From DATEPR01 sp963780635 (GTDB lineage Bacteria; Actinomycetota; Actinomycetes; Mycobacteriales; Pseudonocardiaceae), in assembly GCA_963780635.1 (NCBI GenBank), contig CAWACW010000017.1, positions 1 through 64,000 on the forward strand: a stretch of 64,000 bases of DNA. The letters run 5' to 3'. Made by a program: the position numbers and the translations under genes. Of this stretch, positions 1 to 7,675 are shown piece after piece; the first letter of the stretch is position 1; the number at the start of each line of letters is the position of its first letter. The notes beneath the pieces are model-generated. The model was not told the origin of the DNA, did no database searches, and was given only the letters and a program-made list of their open reading frames with translations.

Positions 1-179
1 CCACTAAGGGGCGAAAGTCCATCTGCAGGCCGTCGGACGCCAGAGAAGTTGGTAAAAGTGCCCCATTCATGCACGATCAGTCGGCCGGGGTTTGCTCCCG
101 CTAGTTCTTGCCGGGCGTACGCAACCAGGGCCACGATCGGCAGTGCAACAATCAACGTAAGAATGAGTGCTTTTCGCAT
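1..179 (-). CDS. Secreted HEWGTFT-motif protein, N-terminus only
   Basis: The reading frame opens at an ATG (179-177) behind a GAGGAG ribosome site and runs off the left edge, so about 59 residues are visible. It begins MRKALILTLIVALPIVALVA, a clear signal peptide, and then carries RLIVHEWGTFTNFSG. The HEWGTFT motif at the start of the mature protein is one I associate with secreted proteins of Planctomycetes and some Acidobacteria. Their function is unknown to me. It is divergent from the sigma-factor gene to its right. The motif identity is good; no activity can be assigned. Confidence 0.7.
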   Translation of the reverse strand, partial: MRKALILTLIVALPIVALVAYARQELAGANPGRLIVHEWGTFTNFSGVRRPADGLSPLS

Positions 180-304
180 GGCAGTGCTCCTCAAGCGGTT
201 GGATTCCTGGCTGGCTGCCAAAGATCGGGCGCGCAGCGTGCGGCGGCGCATTATGCAGCGCGTGCCCTAGGCTCCGGGTGACACGTCTTGGCGAAGGGAT
301 GCGA

Positions 305-373
305 CCACTGCTTGAAAGTTGCCGCATCCCCGAAGGGAAATCGAAGATCAAACTGGCAACTTTCGAGCAGTGG
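305..373. repeat. 19-bp inverted repeat between divergent genes
   Basis: Positions 305-323 (CCACTGCTTGAAAGTTGCC) and 355-373 are reverse complements with 18 of 19 matches, separated by 31 bases. This is the only structure I see in the 305-base gap between the secreted-protein gene and the sigma factor. It could form a long hairpin in RNA or be a small mobile-element end pair. A terminator role is unlikely, because the flanking genes diverge and there is no T-tract. Confidence 0.6.
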
Positions 374-484
374 CACATTCGTTAAGTAGATTGAACGATC
401 AGACTTAATAATGAGAATTTCTGCTATTAACTCCGCTCGCTCGCTCTACATTAAGATGGAGACTTTGAACGAGGGCTCGTCGAC

Positions 485-1064
485 GTGCCTCAGCAATTCC
501 AGCAGAAGTCGGACGGAGATCTGGTTCGCCAGACCCTCAGCGGAGAGACCGCGGCCTACGAGGAACTCGTGGGACGTTGGGCCGCTCGCATTGTCGCCTG
601 CTGTCACACAAAGGTCCGCTCGATCGATGCGGCGGACGATCTGGCCCAGGAGACACTCGTCCGCGGTTTCAAATTCCTTTCGGCCCTCGATGACCCTGAC
701 AAGTTTGGCCCCTGGTTGCGGGGGATTGCCCAACGGACCTGCTTGGATTGGCTCAAGGCCAAGGCGCGGACCCAGGTTTCGCTCGATGGTCTGTTGGAGC
801 GAAACGGCGATGCATCTGATGGTTGACGCACGCGCCTTGGGAGAAGGCCACGTCGACCGTGCCGATGAAACGGCTCGACTGATGGACCATGTCGCAGAAT
901 TGCCGGAGGAGTTGCGAGAAGTCTTACTCGTGTATTACTACGAAGACGTGACCTATCAGGAACTGGCAGAGATGCTAGGGGTTTCATCGGCCACGGTGAA
1001 TGCCCGATTGACTAAAGCCCGAGCGATGCTGCGGGAAAAGCTCTTTGACCCGCGGAGGGTGTGA
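485..1064 (+). CDS. ECF sigma factor, frameshifted
   Basis: RNA polymerase sigma-70 family protein of about 190 residues. It opens at GTG 485. Region 2 is in the first frame (DDLAQETLVRGFKF near residues 50-65, then FGPWLRGIAQRTCLDW). Region 4 is in the next frame (LPEELREVLLVYYYEDVTYQ, then a helix-turn-helix SSATVNARLTKARAMLREKL). The two halves meet near 810-830, where one base must be added or removed. Its stop lies directly before a zinc-finger/FecR gene, the standard ECF plus anti-sigma arrangement. Planctomycetes carry many such pairs; the regulon is unknown. Confidence 0.8.
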
Positions 1065-1066
1065 AC

Positions 1067-1988
1067 GTGAAATGTCGTGAATGTAACGAGCAGCTTAGTC
1101 CGTGGATCGACGGAGAGTTGAATGCTCGCAGCAAACCGAACTAGAATCGCATCTCGCGAGTTGCGCCCCATGCCACGAGCTGGCGGAACGTGTGGTCGCG
1201 AGAGCATGCCGAATTGCAAAGGGCATTTGAGTCGCGTCGACGGAATGTCGTGCGGGTCCAAGAGGCTGCCATGCAACAGATTCGTGTTGAAGAAAAATCG
1301 GTACTGAATGTCGTGCATCCGGCGGAGATCCAACCAAACGTAACCCGCTACCGTTGGCCGTCATGGCTGGCATTGGCGATCGCGGCGAGTCTTGGCTTTC
1401 TGTTGGCGGTGATGGTCTTTCAACCTTGGAGAAACAAAGCACGTACAGTCGGACCCTGCCGTGGCGGAAGTCGCCATGGTCACGGGCCCGATCGAAATTC
1501 TGGCTCCGCAGGCAACCGCGTGGTCGTCCGCGCCGACTGGTACACCCATCGCTCAAGGGACTCGAGTTCGTACAGGGCAGAATATTCGCTGCGAACTGGT
1601 GACCCCGGATGGCTCAAAAGTGCGGCTGAATGCCGACACCAACGTTCGCTTTGCCAGTGCTCGAAATGTGCAACTTGAATCGGGACAGGTTTGGATTTGC
1701 AATCTCGACACCTGTTATCCCTTCAAAGTCGAAGCGAACAAGACCAACGTGACCAGCGGCGAAGGGCAGTTCGATGTGGCGTGTCATCCTGCAGAGACAC
1801 GACTTACCGTGGCCCGCGGCGCTGCCGAATCTTGCTGTCCCACGGGTGAAGAGTTGTTCGAATCGGGCGAATCGGCCTGCGTGGTCAACGGCGCTGTCAC
1901 CGAGCGAGGCCGACTCGGTGACGTGGTGCTCACCACGCGTTGGGTGAACGAAATTCTGGTCCGCAAAGGGCGCGACGACGCGGAATAG
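1067..1988 (+). CDS. Anti-sigma factor with zinc finger, membrane segment and FecR domain, frameshifted
   Basis: The start is probably GTG 1067, behind GGAGGG at 1054-1059. The first residues MKCRECNEQLSPWIDGEL form the first half of a zf-HC2 anti-sigma finger. After a frame change near 1115 the second half reads LESHLASCAPCHEL. A transmembrane helix follows (WLALAIAASLGFLLAVMVF, about 1360-1425). After another shift near 1440 comes a FecR domain (GSKVRLNADTNVRFASARNV, about 1600-1690). It should hold the upstream sigma factor at the membrane and read a periplasmic signal. The frame stops at 1988, but the HEAT segment that follows is probably the same protein. Confidence 0.72.
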
Positions 1989-1997
1989 CAGAGCGCA

Positions 1998-2438
1998 TGA
2001 ACGACCTCCTGGCGCAGATTGGCCAGAGCAAAGTGTCGAATTTGTACGAGGAGGAGATTCGCTCGCTGGGAGATTCTTGCGTGCTTCCCTTGTTGCGCTA
2101 TTTGCAGTCGGAGCGATCGAAGGGCGAAGAGTACAAACGCCTGGAAGCCGCCCGCATTCTGGCAGATATTGCGCCCCATGGTCGATTCCCGAACTGATCG
2201 AACTGCTGGCCGATAACGACAACCGCGTGCGTGGATTTGCCGGCCACGGGTCTGACACGGTTGACGGGCTACACGCAGGGACTTTCGCCCGAGCAGTGGC
2301 GATCGAATCCCTGGGCGAGCTGGCAAGAGCACCTACCAACAGTGGCAGGCCTGGTGGTCGGAGAACAAGCATCGTTTTCCCGGCGCACTCGATACCGACA
2401 TTTATGCGCGGACCGGCCCCACGCCCAAGAAGACGTGA
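1998..2438 (+). CDS. HEAT-repeat segment, probably the C-terminus of the FecR gene
   Basis: From ATG 1998 one frame reads NDLLAQIGQSKVSNLYEEEI and then VLPLLRYLQS and KRLEAARILADIA, helical HEAT-like repeats. Two further frames continue with SIPELIELLADNDNRVR and end YQQWQAWWSENKHRFPGALD at the TGA of 2436-2438. Adding one T near 1985 turns the stop into DDAELAERMND and joins this to the FecR protein. A single anti-sigma protein with a HEAT tail therefore seems likelier than two genes. At least three frame changes are needed. Confidence 0.6.
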
Positions 2439-2473
2439 GACTGGTTCTCGTCGCTCTAATCACCCCACTTAGC

Positions 2474-2491
2474 CACCACATTTATGTGGTG
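2474..2491. terminator. Possible hairpin after the HEAT gene
   Basis: CACCACAT, a TT loop and ATGTGGTG form a perfect 8-bp stem 35 bases after the HEAT stop. No T-run follows, so termination is uncertain. I see nothing else in the 287-base gap 2439-2725. Confidence 0.35.
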
Positions 2492-2725
2492 TGGGCGATG
2501 AGTTGGCCAGGCGTCCTCACAGGACTCTCATCACATCAATGTGACGGCTAAAGAGACAAAGCTGTGGTGGCCAAGTGCACCAATGGTATGGGGACTTTCC
2601 CTTCGTTGACTTCGCCTGGGCTGTATCTAGAATTACCTTACTCGCGAGATCCCCCGCATGGGGAATGCGACGGGAGATGCATGTACGTTTGTCCATTAAG
2701 ATCCTTTGAGTGCGAGAAACCACTG

Positions 2726-3505
2726 ATGCCGACGCGATTTCTGACCGCCTTGCCGGTCTACAACGAAGTAACGCACGTCCGCAAGGTGTTGGCAGAAGTG
2801 GGCGCTACAGCTCTGAAATCCTCGTGGTCGATGACGGCTCGACCGATGGCACTTCGGATCTGTTGGCACAGATCCAGGCCGATCCGCGAGAAACACTCAA
2901 AGGCTCGAGAATTGCATGTCGTGACCCATCGACCCAATATGGGCTATGGCGCCGGGCTGCGTTCGGCGTTCGAGTTTGCTCGCGAACGTCAGTTCGAGAT
3001 CGTGGTCACGATCGACTGCGACGGCCAGCACCAGCCTTGCCGCATTCCCAAGTTTGTGGCGGCCTGCACCGATTGGGATATTGTCTCGGGCAGCCGCTAT
3101 CTCGAGCGGTTTCCCGGCGACAGCGAACCTCCGCCCGAACGTCGCCGAATCAACGAACAACTGACCGCCGAAATCAATCGCCGGCTGTGCCTGACGCTGA
3201 CCGATGCTTTCTGCGGGTTCAAGGCATATCGCGTTGAGGCGGTATCGCGGCTGAGCATCACCGAGAACGGTTACGCGATGCCGCTGGAGCTGTGGGTCCA
3301 AGCGGCTCATGCCCGACTGAAAATCCGTGAGTTGCCGGTGCCGTTGATCTATCTCGATGAAAAACGTTCGTTCGGCGGTTCGCTGGACAACGGCAGCCAG
3401 CGGTTGGAGTATTATCACCTGGTGCTCGATCGCAGTATGGCGGCCGTGCAACAGTGCGAAGGGAATCTTTGGGCCGGGACTTTGTGCGGGGAATGTTCGG
3501 AATGA
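2726..3505 (+). CDS. Family 2 glycosyltransferase, two compensating frameshifts
   Basis: About 259 residues, DPM1/dolichyl-phosphate-mannose-synthase-like. It starts MPTRFLTALPVYNE at ATG 2726. The nucleotide-binding motif EILVVDDGSTDGTSDLL is in the neighbouring frame (about 2815-2870), and the original frame then resumes with NMGYGAGLRSAFEFARERQ and the metal-binding VVTIDCDGQHQP. The later GSRYLERF and DAFCGFKAYR segments are typical of polyprenyl-phosphate glycosyltransferases. It therefore most likely transfers a sugar to a lipid carrier. The paired shifts look like sequencing errors. Confidence 0.8.
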   Translation: MPTRFLTALPVYNEVTHVRKVLAEVGATALKSSWSMTARPMALRICWHRSRPIREKHSKARELHVVTHRPNMGYGAGLRSAFEFARERQFEIVVTIDCDGQHQPCRIPKFVAACTDWDIVSGSRYLERFPGDSEPPPERRRINEQLTAEINRRLCLTLTDAFCGFKAYRVEAVSRLSITENGYAMPLELWVQAAHARLKIRELPVPLIYLDEKRSFGGSLDNGSQRLEYYHLVLDRSMAAVQQCEGNLWAGTLCGECSE

Positions 3506-3539
3506 ATTTGCTCTCCCGGCGATTCACTCGACAGCCGGG

Positions 3540-4320
3540 GTGCGGAGTATCACCGGCTAAGGTCTCCCCGCGAAGATGGCGGCACGCTGATCGAGCCGCC
3601 CCTGGCCAGTGTGCCGCAATTGCTGGCCGCGAATGGCGAGCGTCGCAGTCATTACGAATACAACGTGCAAGGGTCGATCGCTGCTCGGAGTCTGTCTCAA
3701 CAAGGCGCGACGCGACTTGTGCGCGGCGGCACGTGAATACACGGGCCGATATCGCGAAGTTCCTCCCCTGCGACAACCAGAAACGATCTTCTGGCCGGTC
3801 ATCAGCCACAGATCTTTCATCCGGGCGTGTGGTTCAAGAACTTCGCTCTCTCCAAACTCGCCAAGCAATATCGCGCCACAGCCATCAACCTGCTCATCGA
3901 CAGCGACACGATGAAAGAGGCGACGCTGCGCGTGCCGAGCGGCTCGGTCGATGCTCCGGTGGCGTGAAGGTGCCATTGACGAACCAGCGACAGAGATTCC
4001 GTACGAAGAACGAAAAATCATCGATCGCCGGACAATGGGAGAGTTTCGGCGATCGTGCCGGCGGAGACTCTGCGACCACTTGTTCCCAATCCGTTGCTGA
4101 CAGGACTATTGGCCGCGCATGGTGGCACGTTCTCGCGAAACGACAAATCTGGGAGAGTGTCTGGCCCAGGGGCGGCACCAGCTGGAAGGAGATTGGGGAC
4201 TGGCGACGCTGGAAGTGCCGCAGAGCCGCATCTGTTGCCTGGAAGCCTTCCATTGGTTCACCGCACACTTGCTCGCTCAGTTGCCGCGATTCTGGAATAT
4301 CTACAACGCCGCGGTCGCCG
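3540..4320 (+). CDS. Conserved planctomycete protein, frameshifted and cut at the join
   Basis: The coding signal moves among three frames: EYHRLRSPREDGGTLIEPPL (about 3546-3605), LLAANGERRSHYEYN, then QIFHPGVWFKNFALSKLAKQ (about 3810-3870), INLLIDSDTMKEATLRVPSG, and finally LEVPQSRICCLEAFHWFTAH up to LPRFWNIYNAAVAD near 4320. The GHQP/IFHPGVWFKN segment recalls an uncharacterised family I have met in Planctomycetes, with a distant resemblance to the HQP motif of BshC-type ligases; that link is a guess. The protein stops abruptly where acidobacterial sequence begins, so its C-terminus is missing. Confidence 0.55.
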
Positions 4321-4335
4321 ATCAGCACCATCGAC
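4315..4335. other. Chimeric join 1: planctomycete to acidobacterial sequence
   Basis: The plus-strand protein ends in mid-domain at YNAAVADQ. The minus-strand KduD-like protein is cut at HVLAVDG, just before the usual GWLAR end. Both truncations fall within about 15 bases of each other, with no element between them. Confidence 0.8.
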
Positions 4336-5069
4336 GGCCAGCACGTGGCCGTTGACGTAATCCGACGCGGCCGAGGCGAGGAACACCACCGCGCCAGCGA
4401 GATCCTCCGGCGTGCCCCAACGGCCCGCGGGGATTCGCTCGCCGATCTGACGCGCCCGCGTCTCGTCCGCGCGCAGCAGCGTCGTGTTGTCGGTGATCAT
4501 GTAGCCGGGCGCGATCGCGTTGACGTTGATGCCGCGGCCCGCCCACTCGTTGGCGAGCGCCTTGGTGAGTTGCGCGACGCCGCCCTTGCGCCGCCGCATA
4601 ACCGGGAACGGTCACGCCGCCCTGAAACGACAGCAGCGACGCCACGTTGATGATCTTGCCGCTGCCGCGTTCGAGCATGTGGCTCCCGATCGCGCGCGAC
4701 AGCCGGAACACGCTCGAGAGGTTCACCTCGATGACGGCGTCCCAGAACTCGTCGCTGTGCTCGTCGGCGGGCTGCCGGCGGATGATGCCGGCGTTGTTGA
4801 CCAGGATGTCGACACGCCCGTACGCCGCCAGCGCGTCGGCCGCGAGGCGGGCCGGCGCGGCCGGGTCGTTGAAATCCGCGGCCAACGTGGCCGCTCGGCG
4901 TCCGAGGCGCTCGATCGCCGCCGCCGTGTCTGCGGGAAGACGTCGAGGCGTGGAGCACGACGTCTGCACCGGCCGCCGCCAGGCCAAGTGCCATGCCCGC
5001 GCCGAGACCTCGCGATGCGCCGGTCACCAGCGCCACCTTACCGGCCAGCGAGAAGGGATCCCCGCTCAT
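4324..5069 (-). CDS. kduD: 2-dehydro-3-deoxy-D-gluconate 5-dehydrogenase KduD, frameshifted, 3' end missing
   Basis: Short-chain dehydrogenase that reduces or oxidises DKI/KDG in uronate breakdown. The N-terminus MSGDPFSLAGKVALVTGASR holds the TGxxxGxG nucleotide motif. After a shift near 4945 come DILVNNAGIIRR, IINVASLLSFQGGVTVPGY (catalytic Ser and Tyr) and, after another shift near 4600, KGGVAQLTKALANEWAGRGI and AGRWGTPEDLAGAVVFLAS. The NNAGIIRR, SLLSFQGG and ASDYVNGH segments match KduD closely. It lies next to kdgF and a KduI/IolB-type isomerase, supporting the pathway. The last few residues are lost at the join. Confidence 0.82.
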
Positions 5070-5079
5070 CGGTCCTGCG

Positions 5080-5445
5080 TCATCGCGTCACGGCGCCGGC
5101 GAGAAAGTCCTCTCGCGGTGGACTGAAGATGTCCACCAGCACCACCGGTTCGTCGCCCATCGTCGCGCCATGCGCGATGCCCGACGGGAAGAACAGGACG
5201 TCGCCGGCCGACGCGATCCGCTCGACGCCGTCGACGAGGAACCGGACGCGACCGCGCTCGACGATCGTGATCTGCTCGTGCGGATGGGAGTGCACCGGCG
5301 TGACGATGTTCGGCGCGATCGAAAGACGGCAGACCATCAGCCGTTCGCCCGAGATCATCTGGCGCTCGATGCCGTCGGCGATCCGCTCGGCGGGATGAGA
5401 CGACCAGTCCTGGTGCTGAAACGCGGCCGTGTCGATGGGATTCAT
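5080..5445 (-). CDS. kdgF: KdgF-like cupin
   Basis: Intact 121-residue cupin. The metal motif is HSHPHEQITIVERGRVRFLV, followed by GDVLFFPSGIAHGA. The C-terminus LVDIFSPPREDFL closely resembles KdgF of pectin and alginate degraders, which speeds conversion of 4,5-unsaturated uronates to the linear ketone. The gene sits between the isomerase gene (4-bp overlap) and kduD, as expected for that pathway. A more general cupin role cannot be excluded. Confidence 0.78.
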   Translation of the reverse strand: MNPIDTAAFQHQDWSSHPAERIADGIERQMISGERLMVCRLSIAPNIVTPVHSHPHEQITIVERGRVRFLVDGVERIASAGDVLFFPSGIAHGATMGDEPVVLVDIFSPPREDFLAGAVTR

Positions 5446-6276
5446 GGGCGCGCCGACCGCCCCTTGTCGAGGCCCGAGCCGAGCGCCACGAAGTCGGGAT
5501 GGACGTTAACCACGCCGTACTGGCGATCCGCGTCCTCGACGTTCGCCGCCATCATCCACACGAAGTTGATCGATCCGCCCGGCGCCGCGACGTTCGGGTG
5601 ATATCCCTGCGGCATCAGCACGATGTCGCCTTCGTGGACGATCGTCGCGAGCTCTGGATCCTGGCTGTTGGTGTAGACCAGCTGCACGCCGAACGCCGGC
5701 TTCGGCATGTCGACGTACAGATACGCCTCCTCGAGCATCGCGGCATGTTCGTGCGGCGGCCACGACGTCCAGTTGCCGGGCTGACTGAACGTCACACCCG
5801 CCATGATTCGTCCGGCCTCGACGTTCTTGCCGATCAGCACGTTGAGGTCGCGTTGCGCCGACGGCCCGCCGGCCGTGAAGTGCAGGCCCGGATCCCGCTG
5901 CACGTCGGCAAACGCGCACGAATTGCACGGGGTGCGTCCTGGTCACCGGCGCGGCGATTTCCGCCAGGTCGCAGCCCGACGGTCCTGGCGTCACCGTCAC
6001 GTCCGCCGAACGCGGGATGTAGAGCGAATCGTACTTGCCGAGCGAGAAGGTCTGCCCCTCGGTGGCGACGGTCGCGTTTCCGCCGAGACAGATGAGGGCG
6101 GTTTCACAGTCGCCCGTGCCAAAGGCCAACGGCGTCCCGCTGGCGTCGAGGACGATACGCCCGTAGTGGAGATGACGAGACGCGGTGGTCCCTGGCGCGA
6201 CGCTGCGCGTCCGCCCTTTGTGTGACGCCGTGTCGCGCACGATGCACGTACCCGGCGCGATGCGCTCAATCTTCAC
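5442..6276 (-). CDS. KduI/IolB-family uronate isomerase, frameshifted
   Basis: About 277 residues. GTG 6276 is preceded by GGAGG at the right distance (minus strand). The first half reads VKIERIAPGTCIVRD to VTVTPGPSGCDLAEIAAPV. After a shift near 5905 the second cupin half reads NWTSWPPHEHAAMLEEAYLY, FGVQLVYTN and LMPQGYHPNVAAPGG. The HEH..EE metal ligands and YHP motif are those of the KduI/IolB family (PF04962). Beside kdgF and kduD it probably isomerises 5-keto-4-deoxyuronate, although the motif pattern is closer to IolB (5-deoxy-glucuronate isomerase). The stop overlaps the kdgF start. Confidence 0.75.
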
Positions 6277-6287
6277 TGAATCCTCCG

Positions 6288-7504
6288 TCACGCGCTCATG
6301 CTCTTGGCGAACGAGCGGGCCGCAATCAAGGCGGCGGCGCCGCGCAGACGCGGGTACTGCTCGGCTGGGACGATCACGATCGGCGTCTTGCCAGCCGATT
6401 GCGTCAGCACCCGCTCCGCGAGCGCGGCTCGCACCGCGGCTTCGATCAAGTCCCACGCCGCCGTGATCTCGCCGCTCAGGTAGACGTGCGACGGGTCGAT
6501 GACGTTGACGACGGCGCCCAGCCCGAGACCGAGGTACCGCCCGGTCGACAGCAAGCGCGGCGAGCGCCTTGGCGTCTCCGCCGCGGGCTCTGGCGATGAG
6601 GTCATCGATCGTCAACGCGGCCGCATCCGGCCGAGACCGGTCGCTCCCGCAGGTCGCGGCCGAAATAGCGCGACAGCGTCGCCAGGTTCGAGATGAACAC
6701 TTCCCAGCAGCCGGTCGCGCCGCATCCACAGCGCGGGCCGTCGAGATTCAGCGGGATGTGACCGAATTCGCCGGCGATGTTGTGGTGGCCTCGCACGAGT
6801 TGGCCGCCAAGCACCACGCCGACGCCGAGACCATCCGACACGTTGAGATAGACGAAGTGGCCGGACGCGCCAGCGTCGCGAGTGGACCAGAGCTGCGCCA
6901 GCGCACACGCCTTACCGGAATTCTCGATCTCGACAGGCACGGCGACGACGGCGGCCAGCGAGTCTCTCAACGAAAAGTCGCGCCAACCCAGGTTCGGCGC
7001 CGACAGGACTCGACCCGTTTCGGTATCCACCATGCCAGGCACGACGACGCCGACGCCCTCGCAGGTTCCGAGGTCGTGGTGTCCGGCCAGCACGGCATTG
7101 ATCCGTTTCGCGAGACCGGCGACGAAGCGTTTGGGGTCGCGTTCGGTCGGATAGCTGGTCACGCTCTCGAGTTGCTGGCCGAGCAGGTCGGTCACCATCA
7201 CGAAGGTCCGGGTCGGCCGGATGTCGACCGCGACCACGCATCGCTTGCGCGACTCCATGTAGAGAAACGTCGGCTTGCGGCCACGCTTCGCCTCGCCGGT
7301 GGCGCCCTCGAACACGGCGCCATCGGCAATCAACTGATTGACCAGCACGCTGACCGCGCCGCGGCGCGTGCCCATCAGCCGCGCCAGGTCGGCGCGCGAG
7401 ATCGGCTGGTTGATGCGGATCAGATTCAGGACGACGCTGCGGTTGATCTCCCGCGTGGTGCCGCGGGTCGCGAGCCGCAGGTTCCTCGGATGAACGGGTC
7501 TCAT
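6288..7504 (-). CDS. ROK-family transcriptional repressor, frameshifted
   Basis: About 400 residues. An N-terminal winged helix (INRSVVLNLIRINQPISRAD, then LARLMGTRRGAVSVLVNQL) precedes a ROK sugar-kinase-like domain with the zinc motif CGCGATGCWE and the HIPLNLDGP loop. Frame changes near 6630 and 6560 lead into the C-terminus STGRYLGLGLGAVVNVIDPS. ROK repressors bind a sugar or sugar acid and release AT-rich palindromes. This gene heads the kdu cluster and diverges from the TonB receptor, so it probably controls both. The receptor promoter contains a 10-bp palindrome. Confidence 0.83.
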
Positions 7505-7522
7505 TTGTCCTTAGAATGTGCA

Positions 7523-7551
7523 ATATACGGCCTGATGCGGTCTCGAATCAA
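7523..7551 (-). promoter_or_regulatory. Probable promoter of the ROK/kdu operon
   Basis: On the minus strand TTGATT (7551-7546), a 17-base spacer and GTATAT (7528-7523) resemble a sigma-70 promoter. The start codon is only 18 bases further on, so the leader would be very short. The -10 lies in CCGTATATTGC, which resembles half of the palindrome before the receptor gene. Confidence 0.45.
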
Positions 7552-7598
7552 GCGCTGTCCCTTCGCACGCTACCCAGTTCCATAGAGACGAACCGGAC

Positions 7599-7648
7599 TT
7601 GACAGACATTCCTGTCGCCTATATTGTCTCGAACTCAAACAATATAGG
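7599..7648 (+). promoter_or_regulatory. Promoter and palindromic operator of the TonB receptor
   Basis: TTGACA (7599-7604), a 17-base spacer and TATTGT (7622-7627) form a good promoter. The -10 is embedded in a perfect inverted repeat: CCTATATTGT (7618-7627) and ACAATATAGG (7639-7648), 11 bases apart. A repressor bound there would block polymerase. The adjacent ROK gene is the obvious candidate, but this is inferred from position only. Confidence 0.6.
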
Positions 7649-7675
7649 TCTGACCACTTTGAGGAGTGCGCTGTG

